A model generated the notes under the pieces. That model saw only the letters and a program-made list of their open reading frames with translations, searched no databases and was not told the DNA's origin. The position numbers were made by a program, and so were the translations under genes. DNA of 64,000 nucleotides from an uncultured Pelagibacteraceae bacterium (lineage in GTDB: Bacteria > Pseudomonadota > Alphaproteobacteria > Pelagibacterales > Pelagibacteraceae): the NCBI GenBank assembly GCA_902578115.1, contig CACHBR010000003.1, positions 62,001-126,000 on the forward strand, read 5' to 3'. Position 1 is the stretch's first letter. Every line of letters begins with the position of its first letter. This document shows positions 37,446 through 46,562 of this stretch, piece by piece.

Positions 37446-39527
37446 CTATTTTTCTTTTCTATTTTCAATTAAAGACTCTACTACAGATGGATCAGCAAGA
37501 GTGGTTGTGTCACCAAGATCATGGTGTTCGTTTGCAGCAATTTTTCTTAGAATACGTCTCATAATTTTTCCTGATCTTGTTTTTGGTAATCCAGGCGCAA
37601 ACTGAATGTAGTCTGGGGTTGCGATTGGACCTATTTGCTTTCGTACCCAAAGTTTAAGTTCTCTTTCTAAATCACCATTAGGATTTTCACCTGCGTTTAA
37701 AGTTATATAACAATAAAGTCCATTACCTTTAATTTCATGTGGAAATCCTACAACTGCAGCTTCGGCAACTTTATTATGAGCAACAAAAGCACTTTCTATC
37801 TCAGCCGTACCTAAATTATGACCAGAAACTATTATTACATCATCAACTCTACCTGTAATCCAATAATAACCGTCTTTGTCTCTTCTACATCCATCGCCTG
37901 TAAAATATTTTCCATCAAATTGTGAAAAATAAGTATCTATAAATCTTTTGTGATCTCCATAAACTGTCCTCATTTGTCCTGGCCAAGATTGGGTCATACA
38001 AAGTCTGCCCTTGCAAGCTCCCTTTAAAACTTTTCCAGATTCATCAACTATCGCGGGTTTAATACCATAAAAAGGTTTTGTGGCTGATCCAGGTTTTAAA
38101 TTAATCGCTCCTGGTTGTGGAGAAATTAAAATCCCTCCTGTTTCAGTTTGCCACCATGTATCAACTATTGGACATTTTTTTTCACCAACTGTCTTGTAGT
38201 ACCACATCCATGCTTCAGGATTTATTGGTTCACCAACTGTACCTAAAAGTTTCAATGACTTTCGACTTGTTTTCTTAACTGGACCGTCTCCCTCCCGCAT
38301 TAAAGCACGAATTGCTGTTGGCGCGGTATAAAAAATATTAACTTTGTATTTATCAACTATTTGCCACCATCTTGAACTATCAGGGTAATTAGGAACTCCT
38401 TCAAACATAATTGTGGTAGCACCATTAGCTAAGGGTCCATAAATAATATAACTGTGTCCAGTTACCCAACCAATGTCAGCTGTACACCAATAGATATCTT
38501 TGTTTTTATAATCAAAAATATACTGATGTGTCATGGAAGCATAAACCATGTATCCACCAGTTGTATGTAAAACACCTTTTGGTTTTCCAGTAGATCCCGA
38601 GGTATAAAGAATAAATAGTGGATCTTCTGCATTCATCTCTTCCGCCACACATTTATCAGATACATCCTTTGTAATATCATCATAAGAAATATCTCGATCA
38701 TCGTTCCAATCAACAGTATTTCCAGTTCTTTTAACAACTACACATTTTTTAACATTTGGACATTGCATCATAGCTTCGTCAGCAATTTTTTTTAGTGGTA
38801 TTATTTTTCCACCCCTTACACCTTCATCTGCAGTAATTACATAATCTGACTCGCAGTCATTAATTCTTGTTGCGATTGAGTCTGGAGAGAAACCACCAAA
38901 TATTATTGAGTGAACCGCACCAATCCTGGCGCAAGCTAACATAGTGTACGCAAGCTCAGGTATCATAGTAAGATAAATCGTTACCCTATCTCCTTTTTGA
39001 ATTCCTATGCTTTTTAATCCGTTTGCTGCTTTGCAAACATTTTTATGAAGTTCTTTATATGATATTTTTTTGGAGTCACTTGGGTCATCACCAACCCATA
39101 TAATTGCAGTTTTATTTCCTTTTTTCTCTAAATGTCTATCAATACAATTCGCTGATGCGTTTAATGTACCATCGTAATACCATTTAATACTAACATCCTC
39201 TTTGCTGTACTTTACATCTTTAATTTTAGTATATGGTTTCATCCAGGCAATTCTTTTTCCTTCTTTTGCCCAGAAACCTTCGTTATCTTTTAATGATAAT
39301 TTATATTTTTTCGAATATTGGGATTGATTAACATAAGCCTGTTTTTCCCAAGTAGGAGGCACTTTAAATACTATATTCCCATCGGAATCTTCTATTTGCC
39401 TTGAGCCCTTCTTTTTCGATGAAATTTTCTTTTTCTTTTTTCTAAGAATTTTTTTCTTTTTTCTTTTAAAACTTTTCTTTTTCTTAGATTTTGATTTTCT
39501 TTTTTTCTTTTTACTTCGTTTTGCCAT
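37446..39527 (-). CDS. acs: Acetyl-CoA synthetase with a lysine-rich N-terminal tail
   Basis: The 693-residue AMP-forming enzyme makes acetyl-CoA from acetate. It shows [22 protein letters not shown], and the lysine of [10 protein letters not shown] that Pat acetylates in other species. It is ~40 residues longer than most. The first 43 residues hold 24 Lys and 5 Arg, all before the start of the usual N-terminal domain (about [10 protein letters not shown]). The ATG at 39527 has TGAGGA at 39531-39536, and no in-frame Met occurs before the core domain, so the tail is probably made. Confidence 0.93.
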   Translation of the reverse strand: MAKRSKKKKRKSKSKKKKSFKRKKKKILRKKKKKISSKKKGSRQIEDSDGNIVFKVPPTWEKQAYVNQSQYSKKYKLSLKDNEGFWAKEGKRIAWMKPYTKIKDVKYSKEDVSIKWYYDGTLNASANCIDRHLEKKGNKTAIIWVGDDPSDSKKISYKELHKNVCKAANGLKSIGIQKGDRVTIYLTMIPELAYTMLACARIGAVHSIIFGGFSPDSIATRINDCESDYVITADEGVRGGKIIPLKKIADEAMMQCPNVKKCVVVKRTGNTVDWNDDRDISYDDITKDVSDKCVAEEMNAEDPLFILYTSGSTGKPKGVLHTTGGYMVYASMTHQYIFDYKNKDIYWCTADIGWVTGHSYIIYGPLANGATTIMFEGVPNYPDSSRWWQIVDKYKVNIFYTAPTAIRALMREGDGPVKKTSRKSLKLLGTVGEPINPEAWMWYYKTVGEKKCPIVDTWWQTETGGILISPQPGAINLKPGSATKPFYGIKPAIVDESGKVLKGACKGRLCMTQSWPGQMRTVYGDHKRFIDTYFSQFDGKYFTGDGCRRDKDGYYWITGRVDDVIIVSGHNLGTAEIESAFVAHNKVAEAAVVGFPHEIKGNGLYCYITLNAGENPNGDLERELKLWVRKQIGPIATPDYIQFAPGLPKTRSGKIMRRILRKIAANEHHDLGDTTTLADPSVVESLIENRKEK

Positions 39528-39547
39528 ATATCCTCAAAATGTAATAT

Positions 39548-39964
39548 TTAAATTATTTTACCCATCTTACAAATAATTTTCCAGCTTTTATAGTCTATAG
39601 GCATCACCGATAATCGGCTTTGTTTAATTAGCGGTAAATGAGAAATAGCCTTAGTTTTTTTAATTTTTACCAAAGAAATAGGAAATTTCAACTTTTGAAT
39701 AAACCTGACTTGAACAGCAACAAACTTTTTTTTCTTATCAGTTTTATCTGGAAAAGCTTCTTTAATAACCTCTACTATTCCGACAATTTCTTTGCCAATA
39801 TTAGAATGATAGAAAAAGCAAAGATCACCTGTTTTCATAGATCTTAAATTATTTGCAGCTTGATAATTTCTTACACCATCCCAAGCTACACCTTCACTCC
39901 CAGCATCTTTTTGTTGTTCAATTGACCAAACATCAGGTTCTGATTTTAATAACCAATAATTCAT
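39548..39964 (-). CDS. EVE-domain protein
   Basis: A 138-residue EVE-domain protein. It starts MNYWLLKSEPDVWSIE and has WDGVRNYQAANNLRSMKTGDLCFFYHS, both hallmarks of the family, whose PUA-like pocket recognises modified bases. It overlaps the tsaD stop by one base and lies 20 bases upstream of acs, so tsaD-EVE-acs may be one transcript. The target here is unknown. Confidence 0.93.
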   Translation of the reverse strand: MNYWLLKSEPDVWSIEQQKDAGSEGVAWDGVRNYQAANNLRSMKTGDLCFFYHSNIGKEIVGIVEVIKEAFPDKTDKKKKFVAVQVRFIQKLKFPISLVKIKKTKAISHLPLIKQSRLSVMPIDYKSWKIICKMGKII

Positions 39965-41040
39965 TAAAATTTTAAGCCCGGACCTTTTAAAAAAGGTGCT
40001 TTAACATCTAGAGGCCATCTAGACTTTACCGTCTCATATTTTTTATGGAATAACTTCTTTTTACATCTTTGAATTCCAGCCCATGCAATCATAGCAGCAT
40101 TATCACCGCAAAATTCTTTAGAGGGGAAAATTGGTTTAAAATTCATTTTTAACGAAACTTCTTTTAAACCTTTTCTAATTGTTTCGTTAGCAGCTACTCC
40201 ACCCGCAACTACAAAATATTTTAAAGATTTATCAATAATTTCATTTCCAAACTGTTTCATTGCTACTTCTGTTTTTTTCTTCAAAATTTTATTTACAGTT
40301 TCTTGAAATGATGCAGCTAGATTATATCTTTCTTTGTTTGATTTTAAGTTTTTTGACTTCCTCAGTACGTCTGTTTTCAGACCAGCCAGGGATAAATTAC
40401 ATCCTGCTCTATTTATAATTGGCTGGGGTAAAATAAAACTATCTTTTATTCCTAATTTGGAAAATTTTTCAACGTTTGGTCCACCAGGATAGCCTAAATT
40501 CAGGATTTTTGCAGTTTTATCAAAAGCTTCACCGACAGCGTCATCAATTGTGGTACCAATTTGTTTATAATTATTTACGCCGTTTACAATTAAATACTGA
40601 GAGTGACCGCCTGAAACCAAAAGCAATAAATACGGAAAAGATATTTTATTTTCAATACTAGGACTAAGTGCGTGTCCCTCCAAATGATTTATGGGAAAAA
40701 ATAATTTATTTCCAAAAGCAGCAATACTTTTTCCAATGTTAAAACCTACATGCAAACATACTACTAAACCTGGCCCAGCTGTTGCCGCAATACCATCTAG
40801 GTCTTTAATTTTTTTTTTACTTTTTTGAAGAGCTTTTTCAATAATAAAATCAATATTTTCAATATGTGATCTCGCTGCTATTTCAGGAACAACTCCACCA
40901 AATTTTTTATGCTCTTTAATTTGACTAGAGACGATATTTGATAATACATTTGCAGTGCTATCGCCATTTTCCTGAACTATTGCTGCAGCAGTTTCGTCAC
41001 AGCTCGTTTCAATTCCTAAAAAAGTAAGTTTTTTTTTCAT
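39964..41040 (-). CDS. tsaD: tRNA N6-adenosine threonylcarbamoyltransferase TsaD
   Basis: The 358-residue ASKHA-fold enzyme finishes the t6A37 modification of ANN-reading tRNAs. It has GIETSCDETAAAIV at residues 9-22, the metal-binding HLEGHAL, the DDAVGEAFDK region, and FCGDNAAMIAW near the C-terminus. Length is normal. It is divergent from hemC, 38 bases apart. Confidence 0.97.
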   Translation of the reverse strand: MKKKLTFLGIETSCDETAAAIVQENGDSTANVLSNIVSSQIKEHKKFGGVVPEIAARSHIENIDFIIEKALQKSKKKIKDLDGIAATAGPGLVVCLHVGFNIGKSIAAFGNKLFFPINHLEGHALSPSIENKISFPYLLLLVSGGHSQYLIVNGVNNYKQIGTTIDDAVGEAFDKTAKILNLGYPGGPNVEKFSKLGIKDSFILPQPIINRAGCNLSLAGLKTDVLRKSKNLKSNKERYNLAASFQETVNKILKKKTEVAMKQFGNEIIDKSLKYFVVAGGVAANETIRKGLKEVSLKMNFKPIFPSKEFCGDNAAMIAWAGIQRCKKKLFHKKYETVKSRWPLDVKAPFLKGPGLKF

Positions 41041-41078
41041 TAAATTAGATATTATAAAATATAAATCTTTATTTATAA

Positions 41079-41999
41079 ATGGACAACAAAATTACTATAG
41101 GTGCCAGGGGTAGCAAACTGTCTTTGGCTTATGCTAATAAAGTTAGAAGCAATATTCTTAGTCAAGTACCGGGAATCGATAAAGAAATTATAATTAAAAC
41201 AATTAAAACATCAGGTGATTTATTTCAGAATAAAAAAATTTCTGAAATTGGCGGAAAAGATTTATTTTGTAAAGAAATAGAAGAAAAATTAATTAAAAAA
41301 GAAATTGATATAGCAGTCCACTCTCTTAAAGATATGGACTCAGAAGAAACTAAAGGTTTAACTATTCATGCCTACTTAGAGAGAAATGATGCGAGAGAAA
41401 CATTTGTTTCGAAAAGTTTTAATAAAATATCAGACATAAAAGAAGGTAAAATTGGTTCAAGTTCTAAGAGACGTGAACTTCAAATAAAACTTTTAAATAA
41501 AGACATCAAAGTTGAAAGCATAAGAGGTAACGTAGACACAAGAATTGAAAAAATAGAAAAAGGAGAATACGATGGTGTGATTCTGGCATTAGCAGGTTTA
41601 AAAACATTAAATTTAAAAAATCATATTAAACAAATATTTTCTCTAAAAGAATTTATTCCAACGGCTGGGCAAGGGATTATCGCTGTACAATGTAGAGAAA
41701 ATGATGAGGATACTAAAAAAATTTTAAAAAAGATTAATCATATTAATACAGAAATATGTGCGTTAGCTGAAAGAAGTTTTTTAAAAACATTAGGAGGAGA
41801 CTGTGATACAGCGGTTGGTTGCTCAGCTGTTCTCAAAGGAAATGACATTGATTTAGAAGCTCAACTTTTTTCAGATGATGGTAAAGAAGTATACAATGTA
41901 ATTAAATCTGGAAAATCAACTGATCCTCAAAGTCTAGGCAAAGTTGCAGGTGAGGAAATTTTAAAAAAAGCCGGAAAAAATTTTATTAAAAAAAGATGA
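41079..41999 (+). CDS. hemC: Hydroxymethylbilane synthase (porphobilinogen deaminase)
   Basis: The 306-residue enzyme polymerises four porphobilinogens. GARGSKLSLAYA is at the start, HSLKDMDSEE near residue 90, the RRELQ arginines follow, and the dipyrromethane-attaching Cys is in GGDCDTAVGC. All are diagnostic. It overlaps hemD by 4 bases. Together with hemE, hemH and hemJ, five haem-pathway genes lie in this window. Confidence 0.97.
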   Translation: MDNKITIGARGSKLSLAYANKVRSNILSQVPGIDKEIIIKTIKTSGDLFQNKKISEIGGKDLFCKEIEEKLIKKEIDIAVHSLKDMDSEETKGLTIHAYLERNDARETFVSKSFNKISDIKEGKIGSSSKRRELQIKLLNKDIKVESIRGNVDTRIEKIEKGEYDGVILALAGLKTLNLKNHIKQIFSLKEFIPTAGQGIIAVQCRENDEDTKKILKKINHINTEICALAERSFLKTLGGDCDTAVGCSAVLKGNDIDLEAQLFSDDGKEVYNVIKSGKSTDPQSLGKVAGEEILKKAGKNFIKKR

Positions 42000-42700
42000 A
42001 TATTATTTTTACAAGACCTTTAATAGATGCTGAGGATTTGATGACAAACTTTTTTTCATCAAACTATAAAGTGATACATTTGCCAACTTTAAGTATTACC
42101 TCTGCAAACATGGAACCAATTAATGTTAAAGAATTTGACGGTTTAATTTTTACTAGTGCTAATGCAGTAAGATTTTTACAATTAAAAAATGATGAAAAAA
42201 ATATAAAATGTTTTTGTGTTGGTAATATAACTGAGAGATCTTTAAGATTAAAAGGTTTTACTAATACAGTTGCCGCATCAGGCACAGTTAACGCTCTTAA
42301 AAATATAATTTTAAACTCTGAAAAAAAAATAAAAAATCTAGCATATTTATGTGGAGATGTTGTCTCTTATGATCTGGATAAAGATCTCAAACTTTCTGGA
42401 TTTAAAATTAAAAAAATAATAAATTATACTTCAAGTAAAATAACAAATCTAAACAGTGAAAGCTTGGATTTAATTAAAAAATACCCTCCAGATGTAACAC
42501 TTATTTATTCTAAAAGAAGTGCAGAAAGTTTTGATGAGATAGCAAGGAAATACTCCCTTTCAGAATTGATGACACAATGCACAGTTATGTGTATAAGTAA
42601 AAAAATTGAAGAATTTTTAAAATCAAAAGGTTGGAAAAAAACAGAAACTTTTAATCCTGGAGAAGAACTTTTAAAAATAGAACAAATTAAAAATGGATAA
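41996..42700 (+). CDS. hemD: Uroporphyrinogen-III synthase
   Basis: The 234-residue HemD family protein closes hydroxymethylbilane to uroporphyrinogen III. The family is very diverged in sequence. FTSANAVRFL near residue 50 and the YSKRSAESF stretch near residue 168 are the recognisable marks. Position directly after hemC with a 4-base overlap makes the call secure. It overlaps mscS by 8 bases. Confidence 0.92.
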   Translation: MNIIFTRPLIDAEDLMTNFFSSNYKVIHLPTLSITSANMEPINVKEFDGLIFTSANAVRFLQLKNDEKNIKCFCVGNITERSLRLKGFTNTVAASGTVNALKNIILNSEKKIKNLAYLCGDVVSYDLDKDLKLSGFKIKKIINYTSSKITNLNSESLDLIKKYPPDVTLIYSKRSAESFDEIARKYSLSELMTQCTVMCISKKIEEFLKSKGWKKTETFNPGEELLKIEQIKNG

Positions 42701-43784
42701 AACGGAAGAATTTATAGAATTGTTTATTGATGTTTGGAAGAATGGAATTTCAGGAATAAATATTTCAGAAATTATTATCGCTCTCCTTATTTTCTTCTTA
42801 TTTCTTTTTCTTAGAGGATTATTTGCAAAATTTATTATTAAACGTCTTGAAAAGTATGTTTCCAAAACCTCAAATAAATTTGACAATACCCTAGTAGAAT
42901 CTTTAAAAGGCCCAACGAAATTTTTTCCTATCGTTATAGGTTTTTTTGTTGCAACAAGCTATGTATCCTTAGGTGATAGCACTGAAAACTTTATAGATAA
43001 CGCAAACAGAACACTTATTACGATTTTAATTTTTTGGTCACTGCACCAAATTATTGGCCCAATATCAGTTTTAATAAAAACTGTAGAAGATCTTCTATCT
43101 AAAGATCTTTTAAACTGGATAATAAAAGCATTTAAAATCTTAATTTTAATTCTTGGAGCGGCTGCAGTTTTAGAACTTTGGGGTATCAAGATAGGCCCTA
43201 TAATAGCTGGATTAGGTTTGTTCGGTGTGGCTGTAGCGTTAGGTGCCCAAGATTTATTTAAAAATTTAATTTCTGGTATTTTGGTTTTAGTCGAAAAAAG
43301 ATTTAAAGTTGGAGATTGGATTTTAGTTGAGAATATTATTGAAGGAATTGTAGAAAAGATTGGGTTTAGATCGACGGTAGTAAGAAAATTTGATAAATCA
43401 GTTGCTGTAATTCCCAACTTTCAATTTGCTGAGAACGCAGTGATAAACATTAGTGAGACAACAAACTGGCGAATTAATTGGATAATTACTCTGCAATACG
43501 ATACCACAGTTGATCAATTAAAAAAAATCCGAGACGAAATTGACAAATACATTACAACTTCAAAAGATTACAAGATAAGCGAGAACACAACTCATGCAGT
43601 AAGGATTGATAAGTTTTCAGATAGTTCAATAGATATGTATGTAAGATGTTTTACAAATACAAACAGATGGTCTGAATGGTTAAAAGTTAAAGAAAGATTA
43701 GCAATAGCTATAAAAGAAATTGTTGAGAGAAACAAAGCCTCTTTTGCATTCCCAAGTCAATCAATTTACGTAGAAAAAAAATAA
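42693..43784 (+). CDS. MscS-family mechanosensitive channel
   Basis: The 363-residue channel has several hydrophobic N-terminal helices, then the pore helix region GLGLFGVAVALGAQDLFKNLISG. The beta domain follows with ILVEKRFKVGDWILVE and an alpha/beta cytoplasmic cage. It probably releases solutes on hypo-osmotic shock. It overlaps hemD and lies 3 bases upstream of the yggT gene. Confidence 0.93.
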   Translation: MDKTEEFIELFIDVWKNGISGINISEIIIALLIFFLFLFLRGLFAKFIIKRLEKYVSKTSNKFDNTLVESLKGPTKFFPIVIGFFVATSYVSLGDSTENFIDNANRTLITILIFWSLHQIIGPISVLIKTVEDLLSKDLLNWIIKAFKILILILGAAAVLELWGIKIGPIIAGLGLFGVAVALGAQDLFKNLISGILVLVEKRFKVGDWILVENIIEGIVEKIGFRSTVVRKFDKSVAVIPNFQFAENAVINISETTNWRINWIITLQYDTTVDQLKKIRDEIDKYITTSKDYKISENTTHAVRIDKFSDSSIDMYVRCFTNTNRWSEWLKVKERLAIAIKEIVERNKASFAFPSQSIYVEKK

Positions 43785-43787
43785 AAA

Positions 43788-44078
43788 ATGAAATCAGTTT
43801 TAATTTTAATTGATAGTTTGGTTAGTATTTATATTTGGATTTTAATTATTAATGCATTACTTAGTTGGTTAATAGCCTTCAATGTTTTAAATACTTCAAA
43901 TAGACTGGTCTACTCCCTTCTTGATATAAGTTATAAAATGACAGATCCACTTTTAAGGCCAATTAGAAATTTTTTACCTAATCTTGGAGGAATAGATATT
44001 TCACCTGTGATTCTTATCTTACTTTTAATGTTTATTAGAAATTTAGCTTTTGAGTTTTTGGCACCTTCAATGTTTTGA
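43788..44078 (+). CDS. YggT-family membrane protein
   Basis: The 96-residue protein has two hydrophobic helices (IYIWILIINALLSWLIAF and the ILILLLMFIRNLAFEFL helix). Between them is the YggT motif MTDPLLRPIRNFLPNLGGIDISP. The function of the family is not established, though links to osmotic or ion balance have been proposed. It sits between an MscS-type gene and folD, all overlapping or a few bases apart. Confidence 0.9.
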   Translation: MKSVLILIDSLVSIYIWILIINALLSWLIAFNVLNTSNRLVYSLLDISYKMTDPLLRPIRNFLPNLGGIDISPVILILLLMFIRNLAFEFLAPSMF

Positions 44079-44080
44079 AT

Positions 44081-44923
44081 ATGATAATAGATGGAAAAAA
44101 AATAGCTGAAACTTTAAGACAAAAATTAAAAAAAGAGATTGTAGAAATCAAGTCAAGTTTTAAATCTGCACCTGGTTTGACTGTAATTTTAGTAGGAGAG
44201 GATCCAGCAAGTAAGATTTACGTCAGAAATAAAGAAAAATTCTCAAAAGAAATTGGAATAAATTCTGAAGTGATAAAGTATCCTGAAAATATTGAGGAAA
44301 AAGAAGTTTTAAGTAAAATTATTGAACTAAATAAAAATAAAAAGGTTTCTGGCATTCTAGTTCAATTACCTTTGCCAAAGCATATAAATAAACAAAAAGT
44401 GATTGAAACTATTCTTCCTGAAAAGGATGTTGACGGTTTTCATCCAATAAACGTAGGAAATTTATCCTCAGGATATGACAGTAAAATACCATGTACTCCA
44501 TTAGGATGTTTTCTATTACTAAAAGAAGTTGAGAAAAACTTAAGTGGTAAACATGCTGTAGTTATAGGAAGATCTAATTTAAACGGAAAACCAATGGCAC
44601 AACTACTATTAAAGGAAAACTGTACTGTCACAATCACACATTCAAAAACAAAAGACTTAAAATCTCAATGTAATAAAGCTGATATAATTATCGCAGCTGT
44701 TGGAAAACCTAAACTTGTGAAAGGTGATTGGGTAAAAAAAAATGCAATAGTAATTGATGTGGGTATCAATAAAACTACAGATGGCATTGTAGGTGATGTA
44801 GATTTTAATGAGGTCTCAAAAGTTGCTAAAGCAATAACACCCGTTCCCGGAGGTGTTGGACCAATGACTATAGCTTGTTTATTAAGGAATACAGTCGAGT
44901 GCTTCAAAAGAGCTAATTCTTAA
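44081..44923 (+). CDS. folD: Bifunctional methylenetetrahydrofolate dehydrogenase/cyclohydrolase FolD
   Basis: The enzyme interconverts one-carbon tetrahydrofolate species. Signatures are VGEDPASKIYVRNK near residue 40, VQLPLPKHIN near residue 93, and VVIGRSNLNGKPMAQLLL, followed by TPVPGGVGPMT near the C-terminus. ATG 44081 is chosen; a TTG at 44075 overlaps the yggT stop. The full length of ~280 residues is normal. Confidence 0.97.
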   Translation: MIIDGKKIAETLRQKLKKEIVEIKSSFKSAPGLTVILVGEDPASKIYVRNKEKFSKEIGINSEVIKYPENIEEKEVLSKIIELNKNKKVSGILVQLPLPKHINKQKVIETILPEKDVDGFHPINVGNLSSGYDSKIPCTPLGCFLLLKEVEKNLSGKHAVVIGRSNLNGKPMAQLLLKENCTVTITHSKTKDLKSQCNKADIIIAAVGKPKLVKGDWVKKNAIVIDVGINKTTDGIVGDVDFNEVSKVAKAITPVPGGVGPMTIACLLRNTVECFKRANS

Positions 44924-44951
44924 TAATTAATAAATTATATATTTTGCGTTA

Positions 44952-46430
44952 ATGAAATTGTTTTTAATTCTTGGAAATCAACTTTTCAATCCAAAGTATT
45001 TAAAAGAATTTTCTGAGCACACATTTTATATGGCAGAAGATTTTGGATTATGTACGTTCCAAAAGCATCACAAATTAAAGATATTACTTTTTTTATCATC
45101 AATGCGATCTTACAGAGATGAACTCAAATCTAAGAAGTTTAAAGTTGTCTATAATGATTGCAACAAAGACTTCAAAAATTCTTATGAGAAAAAACTTGAA
45201 AAAATAATTAAAGACAAAAGAGTTACAGAGATAAGTTTTTTTGAAATAGAAGACATTTTTTTTGAAAAACGATTAAAAACTTTATTTAAAAAGAAAAATA
45301 TAAAATTTAATGAATTGAAGTCTCCTATGTTTCTTACATCTAGAGATGAGTTCAAAAAATACTTAAATGGCACGAAAAAACCATTCATGGCTAACTTCTA
45401 TAAAATAAATAGATCAAAATTTAATATATTAATGAATAAAGATGGAACACCAAAAGGAGGAAAATGGAGTTTTGATGAAGATAATAGGAAAAAGTTACCC
45501 GATAAAGTTGATGTACCTAAACAATTAAAATTTCAAAATACTTCTCATACAGAAGAATTAAAAAAATTTATTGAATTAAATTTTAAAAATCATCCTGGAA
45601 CAACAAGAAATTTCTGGTTTCCAACGACTAGAGATCAAACACAGAAACTTTTTGATCAATTTCTTAAATCAAAAATTAATTTGTTTGGAGATTATGAGGA
45701 TGCTGTAAGCAAAAAATCAAATATTTTATTTCACAGCGCATTAAGCCCATTAATAAATATTGGTTTAATAACACCTGCTGAGATATTAGAAAAAGTAAAA
45801 AAAGTAGAAAATAAAACAAGAATTAATTCTTTAGAGGGTTACGTTAGACAAATTATTGGTTGGAGAGAGTTTATGAGAGGTATTTATCAAAATTATGATG
45901 AACGACTTGAAAGCACAAATTTTTTCAATCACAAAAATAAAATGAAATCTTCTTGGTACAGTGGAACAACTGGTCTTGACCCTTTGGATTTTTCAATTAA
46001 AAATGCTGTGAGTTATGGTTGGTCTCACCATATCGAGAGGTTAATGATCTTAGCGAATATTATGAACCTTTGTCAGATCCATCCTAAGCAAGTTTATAAA
46101 TGGTTTATGGAAATGTTTGTTGACTCTTCAGATTGGGTAATGGCACCAAATGTTTACGGTATGGGACTTTTTAGTGACGGTGGAATATTTGCTACAAAGC
46201 CATACATATGTGGCTCTAGTTACTTTTTAAAAATGATGGATTTTAAAAAAGGGGAATGGTGTAACATTATGGATGGTCTCTACTGGAATTTTATAAATAA
46301 AAATAGAAAATTTTTTTCTAAAAATCCAAGACTGTCAATGATGGTCAGAATCTTTGATAAAATGAAGTCAGAAAGAAAAAAATTAATTTTAAACGCTGCA
46401 CAAAAATTTATAAAACAAAATACTATTTAA
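44952..46430 (+). CDS. Cryptochrome/photolyase family protein, PhrB-like
   Basis: A 492-residue protein of the prokaryotic PhrB/cryptochrome family, able to repair UV lesions in some members. The N-terminal alpha/beta domain starts FLILGNQLF and the FAD-binding domain includes GYVRQIIGWREFMRGIY, VYGMGLFSDGG and ATKPYICGSSY. The canonical C-x2-C part of the iron-sulfur ligand set is not visible near the C-terminus: only Cys420 (YIC) and Cys437 (EWC) remain, plus Cys374. It is followed directly by a DUF2256 gene, a known companion. Confidence 0.88.
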   Translation: MKLFLILGNQLFNPKYLKEFSEHTFYMAEDFGLCTFQKHHKLKILLFLSSMRSYRDELKSKKFKVVYNDCNKDFKNSYEKKLEKIIKDKRVTEISFFEIEDIFFEKRLKTLFKKKNIKFNELKSPMFLTSRDEFKKYLNGTKKPFMANFYKINRSKFNILMNKDGTPKGGKWSFDEDNRKKLPDKVDVPKQLKFQNTSHTEELKKFIELNFKNHPGTTRNFWFPTTRDQTQKLFDQFLKSKINLFGDYEDAVSKKSNILFHSALSPLINIGLITPAEILEKVKKVENKTRINSLEGYVRQIIGWREFMRGIYQNYDERLESTNFFNHKNKMKSSWYSGTTGLDPLDFSIKNAVSYGWSHHIERLMILANIMNLCQIHPKQVYKWFMEMFVDSSDWVMAPNVYGMGLFSDGGIFATKPYICGSSYFLKMMDFKKGEWCNIMDGLYWNFINKNRKFFSKNPRLSMMVRIFDKMKSERKKLILNAAQKFIKQNTI

Positions 46431-46562
46431 GTGATTAAAAAAGAAAATTTACCTTCTAAAATATGTATGGTTTGTAAAAGACCATACACCTGGAGAAAGA
46501 AGTGGAGACTTAACTGGGACAAGGTTAAATATTGCTCGAAAAAATGCTCAAAACTAAGATAA
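46431..46562 (+). CDS. DUF2256 small zinc-binding protein (43 residues)
   Basis: A 43-codon frame starting at GTG 46431, directly after the photolyase stop. It carries KICMVCKRPYTWRKKW and VKYCSKKCSKL. This pattern (C-x2-C, then RP-(F/Y)-x-WRKKW, then Y-C-S-x2-C) is that of DUF2256. Four Cys suggest a zinc site. It is probably translated with the photolyase gene and is often found next to such genes; its function is not known. It overlaps the convergent gene by 9 bases. Confidence 0.88.
   Translation: MIKKENLPSKICMVCKRPYTWRKKWRLNWDKVKYCSKKCSKLR

Noticed and set aside
37446-39527. Acs read as mis-called start with the lysine tail as untranslated sequence
   Set aside because: The ATG at 39527 has TGAGGA upstream, and no Met lies in the segment between the tail and the core domain, so I keep the long form, though proteomics could still change this.
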